DNA of 17,298 nt, from the NCBI GenBank assembly GCA_003560175.1, contig PWIZ01000116.1:1-17298 (forward strand). Reading direction: 5' to 3'. A model generated the notes under the pieces. It was not told where the DNA came from and did no database searches. It saw only the letters and a list, made by a program, of their open reading frames with translations. Positions 1 to 8,961 of the stretch are shown one piece after another (position 1 is the stretch's first letter; every line of letters starts with the position of its first letter). The position numbers were made by a program, and so were the translations under genes. The stretch is from Halomonas sp. (GTDB lineage: Bacteria > Pseudomonadota > Gammaproteobacteria > Pseudomonadales > Halomonadaceae).

Positions 1-3000
1 CGTGCACTTCGTCGACCACGATGGCGAGCTGTCCGACGACGACCTGACCATGCTGGAGCAGCTGCTCGACTATGGTTCTCAAGTTCAGGGTTCTCAAGTT
101 CAGGGTTCTCAAGTTCAGGGTTCCCAGGCACAGGGTAGCCAGGCACAGGGGCGCGCCGAGGGCCAGCTGTTCCTGGTGGTGCCACGCATCGGCACCCAGT
201 CGCCCTGGTCCTCCAAGGCCACCGATATCGCTCACAGCTGCGGCCTCGGCCAGGTGCGCCGCCTCGAGCGCGGCATCGCCTACCGGATCAAGCTCAAAGG
301 CATGCTTGCGGAGAAGGCCTTCGAGGGGATCCGCGCCACCCTCCACGACCGCATGACCGAGACGGTGCTGGCCGATGCCTCTGACGCTGTCCAGCTCTTC
401 GCCCACCATGAGCCGGCGCCGCTGGGCAGCGTGGACATTCTCGAGGGTGGTCGCGAGGCGCTGGTCGCCGCCAATGTCGCGCTGGGGCTGGCGCTGGCCG
501 AGGATGAGATCGACTACCTGGTGGAGGCCTTCCAGGAGCTGGGTCGCAACCCCACGGACGTCGAGCTGATGATGTTCGCCCAGGCGAACTCCGAGCACTG
601 CCGCCACAAGATCTTCAACGCCGACTGGGTGATCGACGGCGAGCCGCAGACGCACTCGCTGTTCAAGATGATCAAGAACACTTACCAGGCCTCGCCGGAG
701 AACATCCTCTCCGCCTACAGCGACAACGCCGCGGTGATCCGGGGCAGTGAGGCACCGCGCTTCTTTCCGGCGCCGCTCACCGGCAAGGCGGACGAGCGTG
801 CCGCCTACGCCAGCGTGGAGGAGCCGATCCAGATCCTGATGAAGGTGGAGACCCACAACCACCCCACGGCCATCGCCCCGCATCCCGGCGCGGCCACCGG
901 TGCCGGCGGCGAGATCCGCGACGAGGGCGCCACCGGCATCGGCGGCAAGCCCAAGGCGGGGCTCACCGGCTTTACCGTCTCCAACCTGCGCATCCCCGAG
1001 TTCGTGCAGCCCTGGGAGGCCTTCGACTACGGCAAGCCGGAGCGCATCGTCTCGGCCCTTTCGATCATGCTCGAGGGGCCCATCGGCGGCGCCGCCTTCA
1101 ACAACGAGTTCGGGCGGCCCAACCTCGCCGGCTACTTTCGCACCTACGAGCAGGACGCCCTGGGTGCCAACGGCATCGAGCGCCGCGGCTTCCACAAGCC
1201 GATCATGCTCGCCGGCGGCTATGGCAATATCCGCGATGGCCACGTCCAGAAGGGCGAGATCCCGGTGGGCGGCAAGCTGATCGTGATGGGGGGCCCGGCG
1301 ATGCTGATCGGCCTGGGCGGCGGCGCGGCCTCCTCCATGGCCTCTGGCACTTCCAGCGCCGACCTGGACTTCGCCTCGGTGCAGCGCGGCAACCCCGAGA
1401 TCGAGCGCCGCGTTCAGGAGGTGATCGATCGCTGCTGGGCGCTGGGGGAGAACAACCCGATCCGCTTCTTCCACGACGTGGGCGCCGGCGGCCTCTCCAA
1501 CGCCCTGCCGGAGCTGGTCAAGGACGGCGAGCGTGGCGGCCTCTTCGACCTGCGCGCGGTGCCCAACGCCGAGCCGGGCATGAGCCCGCTGGAGATCTGG
1601 TGTAACGAGGCCCAGGAGCGCTACGTGCTGGCGGTGGCTGCGGAGGATCTCGACACCTTCGACGTCCTCTGCCGGCGCGAGCGCTGCCCCTATGCGGTGG
1701 TGGGCGAAGCCACTGCGGCGCACCACCTGACCGTGCGTGACGACCACTTCGAGAGCCTGCCGGTCGACCTGCCGATGAGCGTGCTATTCGGCAAGCCACC
1801 GAAGATGACCCGCGAGTTCCAGCGTGCGCCCAAGGTGCTGTCCGGCATCATGCTCGACAATCTCGATCTGCGCGAGGCCATGGATCGGGTGCTGCGTCTG
1901 CCCGCCGTGGCCTCCAAGAGTTTCCTGATCACCATCGGCGATCGCTCCATCACCGGCCAGGTGGCCCGCGACCAGATGGTCGGCCCCTGGCAGGTGCCGG
2001 TGGCCGATGTCGCCGTGACCACGGCAAGCTTCGACACCCATGCCGGCGAGGCCATGGCCATGGGCGAGCGCCCTCCGGTGGCGCTGATCGACCCGGCCGC
2101 CAGCGCCCGCCTGGCGGTGGCCGAGGCCATTACCAATCTGGCGGCGGCCCCCATCGAGCGGCTTTCCGACATCAAGCTCTCCGCCAACTGGATGAGCGCG
2201 GCCGGTCACCCCGGCGAGAACCAGGCGCTGTTTGACGCCGTTCACGCCGTGGGCATGGAGCTTTGCCCGGCGCTGGGTATCGCCATTCCGGTGGGCAAGG
2301 ACTCCATGTCCATGCGCACCGCCTGGCAGGAGGAGAACGCCAAGGGTGATCTTGAGGAGAAGAGCGTCACCTCGCCGCTGTCGCTGGTGATCACCGGCTT
2401 CGCGCCGGTCACGGATGCCATGCGCACCCTGACGCCCCAGATCAACCTGGAGCAGGACGAGTCCGATCTGATCCTGATCGACCTGGGCGGTGGCTGTAAC
2501 CGCCTGGGCGGCTCGGCGCTGGCACAGGTCTATGGCCAGGTGGGCGACGTCTGCCCCGACCTGGAGGACCCGGAGGACCTCAGGGCCTTCTTCGCGGTGA
2601 TCCAGGGGCTCAATGCCGAAGGCAAGCTGCTCGCCTACCACGACCGCAGCGACGGCGGCCTGCTGGTGACCCTGCTGGAGATGGCCTTTGCCGCCCATGC
2701 CGGCCTGGAGATCAAGCTCGACTGGCTGATCGACGAGCCTTCCGAAGCGGTGAATGCCCTCTTCGCCGAGGAGCTGGGGGCGGTGATTCAGGTAAACCGC
2801 CGGGATACCGAGGCGGTGTTGGCCCAGTTCGCCGCCGCTGGCCTTGAGGCCTGCGGCGTCATCGCCCGCCCGCGCTACGACGATCAGGTGCGCGTGACCC
2901 TCTTCGAGGAGCCGCTGCTGGAGACCACCCGCCTACTGGCCCAGCGCACCTGGAGCGATACCAGCTACCGGATGCAGGCGCTGCGCGACAATCCCGACTG

Positions 3001-3883
3001 TGCCAAGAGCGAGTTCGACAGCCTGATCGACGACCGCGACCCGGGCCTCTCCGCCGCACCTAGCTTCGACGTGAACGAGGACGTCAGTGCGCCCTTCCTC
3101 AACTTGGCGCGCCCATCGGTGGCGGTGCTGCGTGAGCAGGGGGTCAACGGCCAGGTGGAGATGGCCTGGGCCTTCGACCGCGCCGGCTTCGAGGCGGTGG
3201 ACGTGCATATGAGCGATATCCTGGAAGGCCGGGTGTCGCTGGATGAGTTCAAGGGCCTGGTGGCCTGCGGCGGCTTCTCCTACGGCGACGTACTGGGCGC
3301 CGGCGGCGGCTGGGCCAAGTCTATACTGTTCAATGAGCGTGCCCGGGAGCAGTTCGCGGCCTTCTTCCAGCGTGACGACAGCTTCTCCCTAGGGGTTTGC
3401 AACGGCTGCCAGATGCTGGCTCAGCTCAAGGAGCTGATCCCCGGTGCCGAGGCTTGGCCGCGCTTCGTGCGCAACGAATCGGAGCAGTTCGAGGCCCGCG
3501 TCGCCATGGTCCAGGTGGAGAGGAGTCCCTCGATCCTGCTGGCCGGCATGGAAGGCTCGCGGCTGCCCATCGCCGTGGCCCATGGCGAAGGTCGCGCCGA
3601 GTTCCGCGACAGTGCCCATCTGCGCAGCATGCAGGGCAATGGTCAGGTAGCGCTGCGCTACCTGGACAACTACGGCCAGACCACCACGCGCTATCCGGCC
3701 AACCCCAACGGCTCGCCCTCCGGCATCACCGGCCTGACCACGCCTGATGGCCGCGTGACCATCATGATGCCGCACCCCGAGCGGGTGGTGCGGGCGGTCA
3801 CCAACTCCTGGCGTCCGGCGGAGTGGACCCGGGATGGCGCTTGGCTGCGGCTGTTCCGCAACGCCCGAGTCTGGCTGGGGTGA
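1..3883 (+). CDS. purL: Phosphoribosylformylglycinamidine synthase (FGAM synthetase), 5'-truncated by the window edge
   Basis: Converts FGAR, glutamine and ATP to FGAM in step four of cytosolic de novo purine synthesis. The reading frame is open from the first bases, and the visible 1293 residues begin inside the N-terminal domain (VHFVD...). By comparison with enterobacterial PurL, roughly 37 codons including the start lie outside the window. Seen in order: the PurS-like N-terminal domain with the conserved [12 protein letters not shown] stretch; the first synthetase half with [25 protein letters not shown] and [11 protein letters not shown]; the second half with [12 protein letters not shown] and [10 protein letters not shown]; and a class I glutamine amidotransferase domain with nucleophile Cys in GVCNGCQML (codon 3398) and catalytic His in MPHPER (codon 3773). 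The long single-chain form is typical of Gammaproteobacteria. The odd feature is a run of five GSQ(V/A)Q pentapeptides in the N-terminal linker, listed separately. No frameshift is seen. Confidence 0.97.
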   Translation, partial: VHFVDHDGELSDDDLTMLEQLLDYGSQVQGSQVQGSQVQGSQAQGSQAQGRAEGQLFLVVPRIGTQSPWSSKATDIAHSCGLGQVRRLERGIAYRIKLKGMLAEKAFEGIRATLHDRMTETVLADASDAVQLFAHHEPAPLGSVDILEGGREALVAANVALGLALAEDEIDYLVEAFQELGRNPTDVELMMFAQANSEHCRHKIFNADWVIDGEPQTHSLFKMIKNTYQASPENILSAYSDNAAVIRGSEAPRFFPAPLTGKADERAAYASVEEPIQILMKVETHNHPTAIAPHPGAATGAGGEIRDEGATGIGGKPKAGLTGFTVSNLRIPEFVQPWEAFDYGKPERIVSALSIMLEGPIGGAAFNNEFGRPNLAGYFRTYEQDALGANGIERRGFHKPIMLAGGYGNIRDGHVQKGEIPVGGKLIVMGGPAMLIGLGGGAASSMASGTSSADLDFASVQRGNPEIERRVQEVIDRCWALGENNPIRFFHDVGAGGLSNALPELVKDGERGGLFDLRAVPNAEPGMSPLEIWCNEAQERYVLAVAAEDLDTFDVLCRRERCPYAVVGEATAAHHLTVRDDHFESLPVDLPMSVLFGKPPKMTREFQRAPKVLSGIMLDNLDLREAMDRVLRLPAVASKSFLITIGDRSITGQVARDQMVGPWQVPVADVAVTTASFDTHAGEAMAMGERPPVALIDPAASARLAVAEAITNLAAAPIERLSDIKLSANWMSAAGHPGENQALFDAVHAVGMELCPALGIAIPVGKDSMSMRTAWQEENAKGDLEEKSVTSPLSLVITGFAPVTDAMRTLTPQINLEQDESDLILIDLGGGCNRLGGSALAQVYGQVGDVCPDLEDPEDLRAFFAVIQGLNAEGKLLAYHDRSDGGLLVTLLEMAFAAHAGLEIKLDWLIDEPSEAVNALFAEELGAVIQVNRRDTEAVLAQFAAAGLEACGVIARPRYDDQVRVTLFEEPLLETTRLLAQRTWSDTSYRMQALRDNPDCAKSEFDSLIDDRDPGLSAAPSFDVNEDVSAPFLNLARPSVAVLREQGVNGQVEMAWAFDRAGFEAVDVHMSDILEGRVSLDEFKGLVACGGFSYGDVLGAGGGWAKSILFNERAREQFAAFFQRDDSFSLGVCNGCQMLAQLKELIPGAEAWPRFVRNESEQFEARVAMVQVERSPSILLAGMEGSRLPIAVAHGEGRAEFRDSAHLRSMQGNGQVALRYLDNYGQTTTRYPANPNGSPSGITGLTTPDGRVTIMMPHPERVVRAVTNSWRPAEWTRDGAWLRLFRNARVWLG
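74..148 (+). repeat. In-frame 15-bp tandem repeat (5 units) inside purL
   Basis: There are five head-to-tail 15-bp units. Units 1-3 are identical (GGTTCTCAAGTTCAG); unit 4 is GGTTCCCAGGCACAG and unit 5 is GGTAGCCAGGCACAG. They encode GSQVQ three times, then GSQAQ twice. The unit length is a multiple of three, so copy-number changes keep the frame. The perfect copies use TCT, CAA and GTT codons, which are uncommon in the rest of this GC-rich gene, so this looks like a recent slippage expansion. It lies in the short linker where enterobacterial PurL has only about nine residues between the YG and the next beta strand. Confidence 0.95.
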
Positions 3884-3911
3884 GCGTGAGACGCCCTTGG
3901 CAGACAATAAA

Positions 3912-3935
3912 GGAGGCGGCCTTCGGGCCGCCTCT
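3912..3935. terminator. Bidirectional intrinsic terminator between convergent genes
   Basis: A 9-bp GC-rich stem, GAGGCGGCC and GGCCGCCTC, closes a TTCG tetraloop 28 bp after the purL stop. On the minus strand the stem is followed by a T-rich run (complement of ACAATAAA, 3904-3911), so it is a standard terminator for the convergent minus-strand gene. On the plus strand there is no clear T tract, so termination of purL here is less certain. Confidence 0.8.
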
Positions 3936-3964
3936 CGCCAATCAGGGTCCGTGGTCCTCGATGG

Positions 3965-4450
3965 TCAGGCGCTGCGACGTCCCAACTCCCCGGTGACGCC
4001 ATCGAGGCAGTGCTCCCGCAGGATGGCCAGCTCTGTCTGCTTCTGGCGGGCAATGGCGACGAATTCCTGGCCCAGGGAGGAGCCTGCCCCCAGTTTGCCG
4101 AGACGTTCATAGTGCCGCTGGGACGCGGCGGCGTCGGTCATGGCCTTTGACAGGGCGGCTCGTGCCATGTCCAGGCTGCTGATCAATCCCGGCGCGCCAA
4201 GCCGCACGGTCGCGTCGGGGCAGGGCTCCTCCAGGTCCAGGCGGCATGCGGTTTGGGCGAGAGCGGACAGGCGCATCTCGCACTCGATGCCCAGGGCGGC
4301 CATCAGCCGGCTGGCGGTGCTGCTGAAGGCCAGGAAGCGGAAGGCGAGGTCGCGGTAGCGCTCGAGTTCGGCGTGTTCATGATTGCCAGCGAGGGCCAGG
4401 AGCTCCTCGGGTAGCAGGCGGGGGGCAGCGCTTATTAAATTTGTAGTCAT
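3965..4450 (-). CDS. Hypothetical protein, probable ferritin-like four-helix bundle
   Basis: A 161-residue cytosolic protein without signal peptide or membrane segment. I do not recognise a named family. The sequence reads as four long amphipathic helices: about residues 14-42 (with ELERYR at 28-33), 44-70 (with IECEMRL at 55-61), 92-118 and 127-148. The E-x-E-R-Y pattern in helix 1 and the E-x-E in helix 2 resemble carboxylate ligands of rubrerythrin/ferritin-like di-iron proteins, but no complete ExxH pair is visible, so metal binding is inference. The start is ATG at 4448-4450, with a strong ribosome binding site GAGGAGA five bases upstream and AT-rich first codons. The frame stays open far upstream across radD, but that extension is antisense read-through. 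It is divergent from radD and convergent with purL, and a possible FNR/ANR site lies upstream. Confidence 0.75.
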   Translation of the reverse strand: MTTNLISAAPRLLPEELLALAGNHEHAELERYRDLAFRFLAFSSTASRLMAALGIECEMRLSALAQTACRLDLEEPCPDATVRLGAPGLISSLDMARAALSKAMTDAAASQRHYERLGKLGAGSSLGQEFVAIARQKQTELAILREHCLDGVTGELGRRSA

Positions 4451-4510
4451 GGCGGTCTCCTCGGCTGGGGGGCGCAGGGTGAATGCTCCAGCAGGTAAGT
4501 GACTTTCGGC

Positions 4511-4524
4511 ATGACCCGGATCAA
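4511..4524 (-). promoter_or_regulatory. Candidate FNR/ANR box upstream of the ferritin-like gene
   Basis: On the minus strand the sequence is TTGATCCGGGTCAT. It matches the FNR/ANR consensus TTGAT-N4-ATCAA at eight of ten defined positions (full left half, three of five in the right half). It sits 60 bases before the start codon. If it activated at -41.5, transcription would begin near 4476, where the -10 match (GAGCAT) is weak. Tentative. Confidence 0.35.
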
Positions 4525-4645
4525 GTTTCTGCCAGTTGAGTCCGTGAAGCGTCGATCTCATACGCGGCCTGTAGGTAATATCGTCGGTTTCCTGACTGCC
4601 TGGTCGACAAATTGGTGAGTCTTCCGCCGCGCTTCTCCTGAATCC

Positions 4646-4674
4646 CTGACGACGGCAAGGTGTCTCGCTAAGAT
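4646..4674 (+). promoter_or_regulatory. Possible sigma-70 promoter of radD
   Basis: CTGACG (4646-4651), a 17-bp spacer, then TAAGAT (4669-4674). Each hexamer matches its consensus at four of six positions. Predicted transcription start is near 4681. The -10 overlaps the first possible ATG at 4673, which favours the ATG at 4706 as the true start. Confidence 0.4.
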
Positions 4675-4705
4675 GGGCATCCCGTCTCGTCGTCCTGGAA
4701 TCTGC

Positions 4706-6547
4706 ATGCCCGCCTCTGCCACTCCCACGCCTCCTGGCGCGTTTCCCACGCTTCGCCCTTATCAGCAGGAGGCGGTGCGACGGGTGGTCGCCCACTTTCG
4801 CGGCTCGGACGAGCCCGCCGTGGTGGTGTTGCCCACCGGCAGCGGCAAGTCGCTGGTGATCGCCGAGCTGGCGCGCCTGGCCCGGGGCCGCGTGATGGTG
4901 CTTGCCCACGTGCGCGAGTTGGTGGAGCAGAACCACGCCAAGTATCAGGCCTACGGTCTGGCGGCCGATATCTTCAGCGCCGGGCTGGGGCGCAAGGAGG
5001 CCAGCTGTCAGGTGGTGTTCGGCTCGGTGCAGTCGGTGGTGCGCGGTCTGGATCGCTTCGACGATGGCAACTTCACTCTGCTGGTGATCGATGAGTGCCA
5101 CCGGGTATCGCCCAAGGAGGATGCCAGCTACCGCCAGGTGATCGGCCAGCTGCAGGCGGCCAATCCGCGCCTCAAGGTGCTGGGGTTGACCGCCACCCCC
5201 TACCGGCTGGGGCAGGGTTTCATCTACTATCGCCACCATCACGGCATGGTGCGCGGCGATGAGACCACCTTCTTTCGCGACTGCGTCTTCGAGCAGCCTC
5301 TGCGCCTGATGGTGAAGCAGGGCTACCTGGCCGAGCCGCGGCGCATCGATGTGGCGGTGGAGCGCTACGACTTCTCGGCGCTGGCGCCCTCGGCGAGCGG
5401 GCTGTTCCGGGAGGAGGAGCTCAACCGGGTGGCGGCCGGCAACCGCGCCACGCCAGGGATCATCGCCGAGGTGGTCGAGCGTGCCCGGGACCGCCAGGGG
5501 GTGATGCTGTTCGCGGCCAGTGTGGCCCACGCCGAGGAGATCCTCGGCTATCTGCCCGCCGAGGAGGCGGCGCTGGTCACCGGCGAGACCCCCTCCGCCG
5601 AGCGCGAGCGGCTCATCGGCGCCTTCAAGGCCCGGGAGATCAAGTACCTGGTCAACGTGGCGGTGCTCACCACCGGCTTCGATGCCCCACATGTGGATCT
5701 GATCGCCATCCTGCGTCCCACCGAGTCGGTCAGCCTCTACCAGCAGATCGTCGGCCGGGGTTTGCGCCTCTCGCCGGGCAAGCGTGATTGCCTGATTCTC
5801 GACTACGCCGGCAACCCCTGGGACCTCTTCGCCCCGGAGGTGGGCTCGCCGAAACCCGCCTCCGACAGCGAGCCGGTGCAGGTCGAGTGCCCCGCTTGCG
5901 GCCACGCCAATCTCTTCTGGGGCAAGCGCGACGGCGAGCTGGTGATCGAGCACTTCGGCCGCCGCTGTCAGGGGCTAGTGGACGCCGACAGTGGTGAGCC
6001 CGCGCTGCCGGGACAGCACGACGCGGCAGTGGGCGCCGGCAAGAAGAAACGACGCCAGTGCGACTTTCGCTTTCGCTTCAAGGTGTGCGGCGACTGCGGC
6101 GCCGAGAACGATATCGCCGCTCGGCGCTGCCACGGCTGCCAGACCCTGCTGGTGGATGCCGACGACAAGCTCAAGGCGGCGCTGCGCCTGCGCGATGCGC
6201 GGGTGCTCCGGGTCGCCGGCATGCAGCTCGAGGCCACGGTCAACGGCCGCGGCATGCCGCGGCTCAAGGTCACCTATCACGACGAGGATGGCACCACACT
6301 CGCCGAGTGGTTCGCCCTGCAGACCTCGGCCCAGCGGGGTGCCTTCGCCGCGGCCTTTTTGCGCAACCATCTGCGGGCCCCGGGCGTGCCCTTCCGGCCC
6401 ACCACGCCAGAGGAGGTGGTGGCCGAGCGCCGCCGCCTGCGCCACCCCGACTTCGTGGTAGGGCGCAAGGTGGGGCGTCACTGGCAGGTGCGCGAGAAGC
6501 TCTTCGACTATACCGGGCGCTATCGCCGCGCCGAGGCGGCGGAGTAG
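4706..6547 (+). CDS. radD: RadD (YejH) superfamily 2 helicase-like DNA repair protein
   Basis: RadD is a cytosolic superfamily 2 helicase-like ATPase; in E. coli it is linked to repair of double-strand breaks, recombination intermediates and crosslinks. From the ATG at 4706 the protein has 613 residues, against about 586 in E. coli. Seen: an opening [10 protein letters not shown]-motif-like segment (16-24), Walker A PTGSGKS (43-49), Walker B/motif II DECH (129-132), motif III TAT (162-164), motif [10 protein letters not shown] (347-354), and a Cys-rich C-terminal zinc-binding region with CPAC (395-398), RRC, then CGDC and CHGC pairs. The stretch [20 protein letters not shown] is as I recall it in E. 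coli RadD. An in-frame ATG at 4673 would add 11 residues, but it lies in the predicted -10 element and has a poorly spaced ribosome site; TGGA precedes the 4706 start. Monocistronic and divergent from the ferritin-like gene. Confidence 0.93.
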   Translation: MPASATPTPPGAFPTLRPYQQEAVRRVVAHFRGSDEPAVVVLPTGSGKSLVIAELARLARGRVMVLAHVRELVEQNHAKYQAYGLAADIFSAGLGRKEASCQVVFGSVQSVVRGLDRFDDGNFTLLVIDECHRVSPKEDASYRQVIGQLQAANPRLKVLGLTATPYRLGQGFIYYRHHHGMVRGDETTFFRDCVFEQPLRLMVKQGYLAEPRRIDVAVERYDFSALAPSASGLFREEELNRVAAGNRATPGIIAEVVERARDRQGVMLFAASVAHAEEILGYLPAEEAALVTGETPSAERERLIGAFKAREIKYLVNVAVLTTGFDAPHVDLIAILRPTESVSLYQQIVGRGLRLSPGKRDCLILDYAGNPWDLFAPEVGSPKPASDSEPVQVECPACGHANLFWGKRDGELVIEHFGRRCQGLVDADSGEPALPGQHDAAVGAGKKKRRQCDFRFRFKVCGDCGAENDIAARRCHGCQTLLVDADDKLKAALRLRDARVLRVAGMQLEATVNGRGMPRLKVTYHDEDGTTLAEWFALQTSAQRGAFAAAFLRNHLRAPGVPFRPTTPEEVVAERRRLRHPDFVVGRKVGRHWQVREKLFDYTGRYRRAEAAE

Positions 6548-6577
6548 GCCGTCAATCGCCCTTCCGCCGCCGCGAAT

Positions 6578-6619
6578 TGACTGTTATCCGGACGCTGGAG
6601 GGTGTCCGGATAACGGTCA
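6578..6619. promoter_or_regulatory. Long dyad, candidate AcxR upstream activating site (enhancer)
   Basis: A 16-bp inverted repeat: left arm TGACTGTTATCCGGAC (6578-6593), 10-bp spacer, right arm GTCCGGATAACGGTCA (6604-6619), with 15 of 16 positions complementary. Its centre is about 119 bp before the predicted sigma-54 start point of acxA, within the usual enhancer range for this activator class. It has no following T tract, which argues against an intrinsic terminator for radD. That AcxR is the binding protein is inferred from the adjacent sigma-54 promoter and the regulator gene in the same cluster. Confidence 0.65.
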
Positions 6620-6649
6620 GCCAGTTGTCTCGCCGCAGGCCTCGATCTC

Positions 6650-6662
6650 CAACATTTTGATT
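6650..6662 (-). promoter_or_regulatory. IHF binding site in the acxA control region
   Basis: On the minus strand AATCAAAATGTTG matches the IHF consensus WATCAANNNNTTR at every defined position, in an AT-rich patch (6650-6668) of otherwise GC-rich DNA. Its centre is about 62 bp upstream of the predicted start, between the dyad and the -24/-12 promoter, where an IHF bend normally brings an enhancer-bound activator to sigma-54 polymerase. Confidence 0.75.
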
Positions 6663-6691
6663 TTATTGAGACAGAGAGGCGTTCACCAACC

Positions 6692-6707
6692 TGGCATGAC
6701 GCTTGCT
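6692..6707 (+). promoter_or_regulatory. Sigma-54 (RpoN) -24/-12 promoter of the acx operon
   Basis: TGGCATGACGCTTGCT matches the sigma-54 consensus TGGCACG-N4-TTGCW with one mismatch. The invariant GG (6693-6694) and GC (6705-6706) are separated by the required 10 bp. Transcription should start near 6718, leaving a leader of about 42 bases before acxA. Confidence 0.88.
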
Positions 6708-6759
6708 CCTGATTGAGTGCCCCTAACGGGCGCAATAACAACAGTCAGGAGGAGACGCC

Positions 6760-8913
6760 GTGAGTACCATTCAACCTTTAACAAGAGAGGTGCAGGTGCT
6801 GGGCATCGATGCCGGTGGCACGATGACCGATACCTTCTTCGTCGACAGCCTGGGCGAGTTTGTCGTCGGCAAGGCCCAGAGCACACCGGACGATGAGTCA
6901 GTGGGCCTGCTCTACTCGAGCGAGGATGCGCTGGCGCTGTGGGATATGCCGTTGGAGGAGGCCCTGCCCCAGCTGCAGACCGGGGTCTACTCCGGTACTG
7001 CGCTGCTCAACCGGGTGGTGCAGCGCAAGGGGCTGAGGTGCGGCCTGATCGTCAATCAAGGGATGGAAGACTTCCATCGCATGGGGCGAGCCATTCAGGC
7101 CTACCTGGGCTTTGCCTACGAGGATCGCATTCACCTCAATACGCACTACTACGATGAACCCCTGGTGCCGCGCCAGCGGACCCGTGGGGTCGTCGAGCGT
7201 ATCGACATGTTCGGTAACGTAGTTATTCCGCTGCGCGAAGAGAGTGCCAGGAAGGCAGCCCGCGAGGTGATCGCCAGCGGGGTCGATAGCATCGTGATCA
7301 GCCTCCTCCACTCGTACAAGAACCCTGCCCATGAGCGTCGGGTCAGGGATATCGTGCGTGACGAGGTGGCCAAGGCGGGCAAGAAGATCTCGGTATTCGC
7401 TTCGGTGGACTATTACCCTCTCCGAAAGGAGTCCCACCGAACCAACACTACCATCCTCGAGGCCTATGCAGCAGAGCCTTCCCGCGAGACACTTCAGAAG
7501 ATCTCCAACTCCTTCAAGGCTAAGGGCACACACTTTGACTTTCGGGTCATGGCGACCCATGGGGGGACTATCTCCTGGAAGGCCAAGGAGCTTGCCCGCA
7601 CCATCGTTTCCGGCCCTATTGGTGGGGTGATCGGCGCCAAGTATCTGGGTGAGACGCTAGGCTACAAGAACATCGCCTGCTCGGATATCGGTGGTACTTC
7701 ATTTGATGTGGCGATGATCACTCAGAATGAATTGACCATTCGTACCGACCCCGATATGGCCCGCTTGGTGCTGTCCCTGCCTCTGGTGGCCATGGATTCG
7801 GTGGGGGCAGGGGCAGGCAGTTTCGTGCGTCTCGATCCCTACACGCGTGCCATCAAGCTGGGCCCTGACTCCGCCGGCTATCGGGTAGGGGTGTGCTGGG
7901 CTGAGAGCGGTATTGATACCGTCTCCGTCACTGATTGTCATATGGTGCTGGGTTATCTGAATCCAGATAACTTCCTGGGGGGAGCCATCAAACTCGATCC
8001 CCAGAGAGCCTATGATGCCATCAAGGAGCAGATCGCCGACCCTCTCGGCCTCTCGGTGGAAGAGGCGGCGGCGGGCGTCATCGAGCTTCTCGACTCCGAG
8101 CTGCATGACTATATCCGCTCTATGATCTCCGCCAAGGGCTATGACCCGCGCAGCTTTGTCTGTTTCTCCTACGGCGGTGCCGGTCCTGTTCACACCTATG
8201 GCTATACCCGCGGGCTGGGCTTCGAGGATGTGATTGTGCCGGCCTGGGCGGCGGGCTTCTCCGCTTTCGGTTGTGCCGCAGCGGACTTCGAGTACCGCTA
8301 CGACAAGAGCCTGGATATCAATCTGGACCAGTACGCCTCCAAGCAGGAGCGAGAGGCGGCGGCCAGGGTCCTGCAAGAGGCCTGGCTTGAGCTGACCGCC
8401 AACGTGCTCGAGGAGTTCCGGGTCAACGGCTATGAGGCTGACCAGGTCCAGCTACAGCCGGCCTTTCGCATGCAGTATCGCGGCCAGCTCAATGATCTCG
8501 AGATCGACTCTCCTCTCGCCGCCGTGGACTCTGAGGAGGAGTGGGAGCAGCTCGAGGAGGCGTTCAACCGGACCTATGGGCGAGTCTATGCCGAGTCGGC
8601 ACGCTCCCCCGAGCTGGGTTATTCGGTGACCGGGGCCATCATGCGTGGTTCGGTCCCCATTCCCAAACCGCGGATTCCCAGCGAGCCCCTGGCGGGAAAG
8701 ACGCCGCCGAGCGGGGCAAAACTGGGCTCACGGCGTTTCTATCAGGACCATCACTGGGTGGAAGCACAGCTCTACCATATGGAAGCGCTGCTACCCGGCA
8801 ACGAGGTTGAAGGGCCGGCAATAATCGAGTCTGACGCTACCACTTTCGTGGTGCCACAAGGCTTCCGTACCTGGCTCGACAAGCATCGGCTGTTCCATCT
8901 TCAGGAACTCTAG
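6760..8913 (+). CDS. acxA: Acetone carboxylase beta subunit (HyuA-type ATP-binding subunit)
   Basis: ATP-handling subunit of the cytosolic alpha2-beta2-gamma2 acetone carboxylase, which converts acetone, bicarbonate and ATP to acetoacetate, AMP and phosphate. At 717 residues it equals the size I recall for the Xanthobacter autotrophicus beta chain, with long stretches alike. Hydantoinase A/oxoprolinase features: nucleotide-binding GIDAGGTMTD near the N-terminus (15-24), SHRTNTTILEAYAAEP, ATHGGTISWKAKELA, SGPIGGVIGAKYLGE, a second phosphate-binding motif SDIGGTSFD (308-316), and SYGGAGPVH. The start is GTG at 6760 with a strong AGGAGGAG (6747-6754) five bases upstream. It is the first gene of acxABC and follows a sigma-54 promoter. 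Acetophenone carboxylase and hydantoinases are related, but the neighbouring AcxC makes acetone carboxylase much more likely. Confidence 0.96.
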   Translation: MSTIQPLTREVQVLGIDAGGTMTDTFFVDSLGEFVVGKAQSTPDDESVGLLYSSEDALALWDMPLEEALPQLQTGVYSGTALLNRVVQRKGLRCGLIVNQGMEDFHRMGRAIQAYLGFAYEDRIHLNTHYYDEPLVPRQRTRGVVERIDMFGNVVIPLREESARKAAREVIASGVDSIVISLLHSYKNPAHERRVRDIVRDEVAKAGKKISVFASVDYYPLRKESHRTNTTILEAYAAEPSRETLQKISNSFKAKGTHFDFRVMATHGGTISWKAKELARTIVSGPIGGVIGAKYLGETLGYKNIACSDIGGTSFDVAMITQNELTIRTDPDMARLVLSLPLVAMDSVGAGAGSFVRLDPYTRAIKLGPDSAGYRVGVCWAESGIDTVSVTDCHMVLGYLNPDNFLGGAIKLDPQRAYDAIKEQIADPLGLSVEEAAAGVIELLDSELHDYIRSMISAKGYDPRSFVCFSYGGAGPVHTYGYTRGLGFEDVIVPAWAAGFSAFGCAAADFEYRYDKSLDINLDQYASKQEREAAARVLQEAWLELTANVLEEFRVNGYEADQVQLQPAFRMQYRGQLNDLEIDSPLAAVDSEEEWEQLEEAFNRTYGRVYAESARSPELGYSVTGAIMRGSVPIPKPRIPSEPLAGKTPPSGAKLGSRRFYQDHHWVEAQLYHMEALLPGNEVEGPAIIESDATTFVVPQGFRTWLDKHRLFHLQEL

Positions 8914-8961
8914 TCGGCTGTCATGAACCCGATAGATCCAACCCTCTTGGGAGAGATTTCC

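Noticed and set aside
74..148. Tandem repeat considered as a CRISPR-like array
   Set aside because: The units are contiguous, without spacers, and translate in frame within PurL.
1784..2698. 304-codon open frame on the minus strand inside purL
   Set aside because: It is antisense to a strongly conserved coding region, is rich in His/Gln/Gly as expected for an antisense frame of GC-rich genes, and has no recognisable domain. It is a shadow of purL.
4451..5953. Upstream extension of the minus-strand ferritin-like frame to 662 codons
   Set aside because: It runs antisense through radD and has low-complexity composition. The real start at 4450 has a strong ribosome binding site.
6578..6619. Dyad considered as a radD terminator
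   Set aside because: No T tract follows on either strand, and its distance to a sigma-54 promoter with an IHF site between them fits an enhancer better. Partial terminator activity is not excluded.
8923..8961. Upstream start of acxB
   Set aside because: No ribosome binding site is present; the 8962 start has GGGAGAG at ideal spacing and gives the expected length and Mn-ligand numbering.
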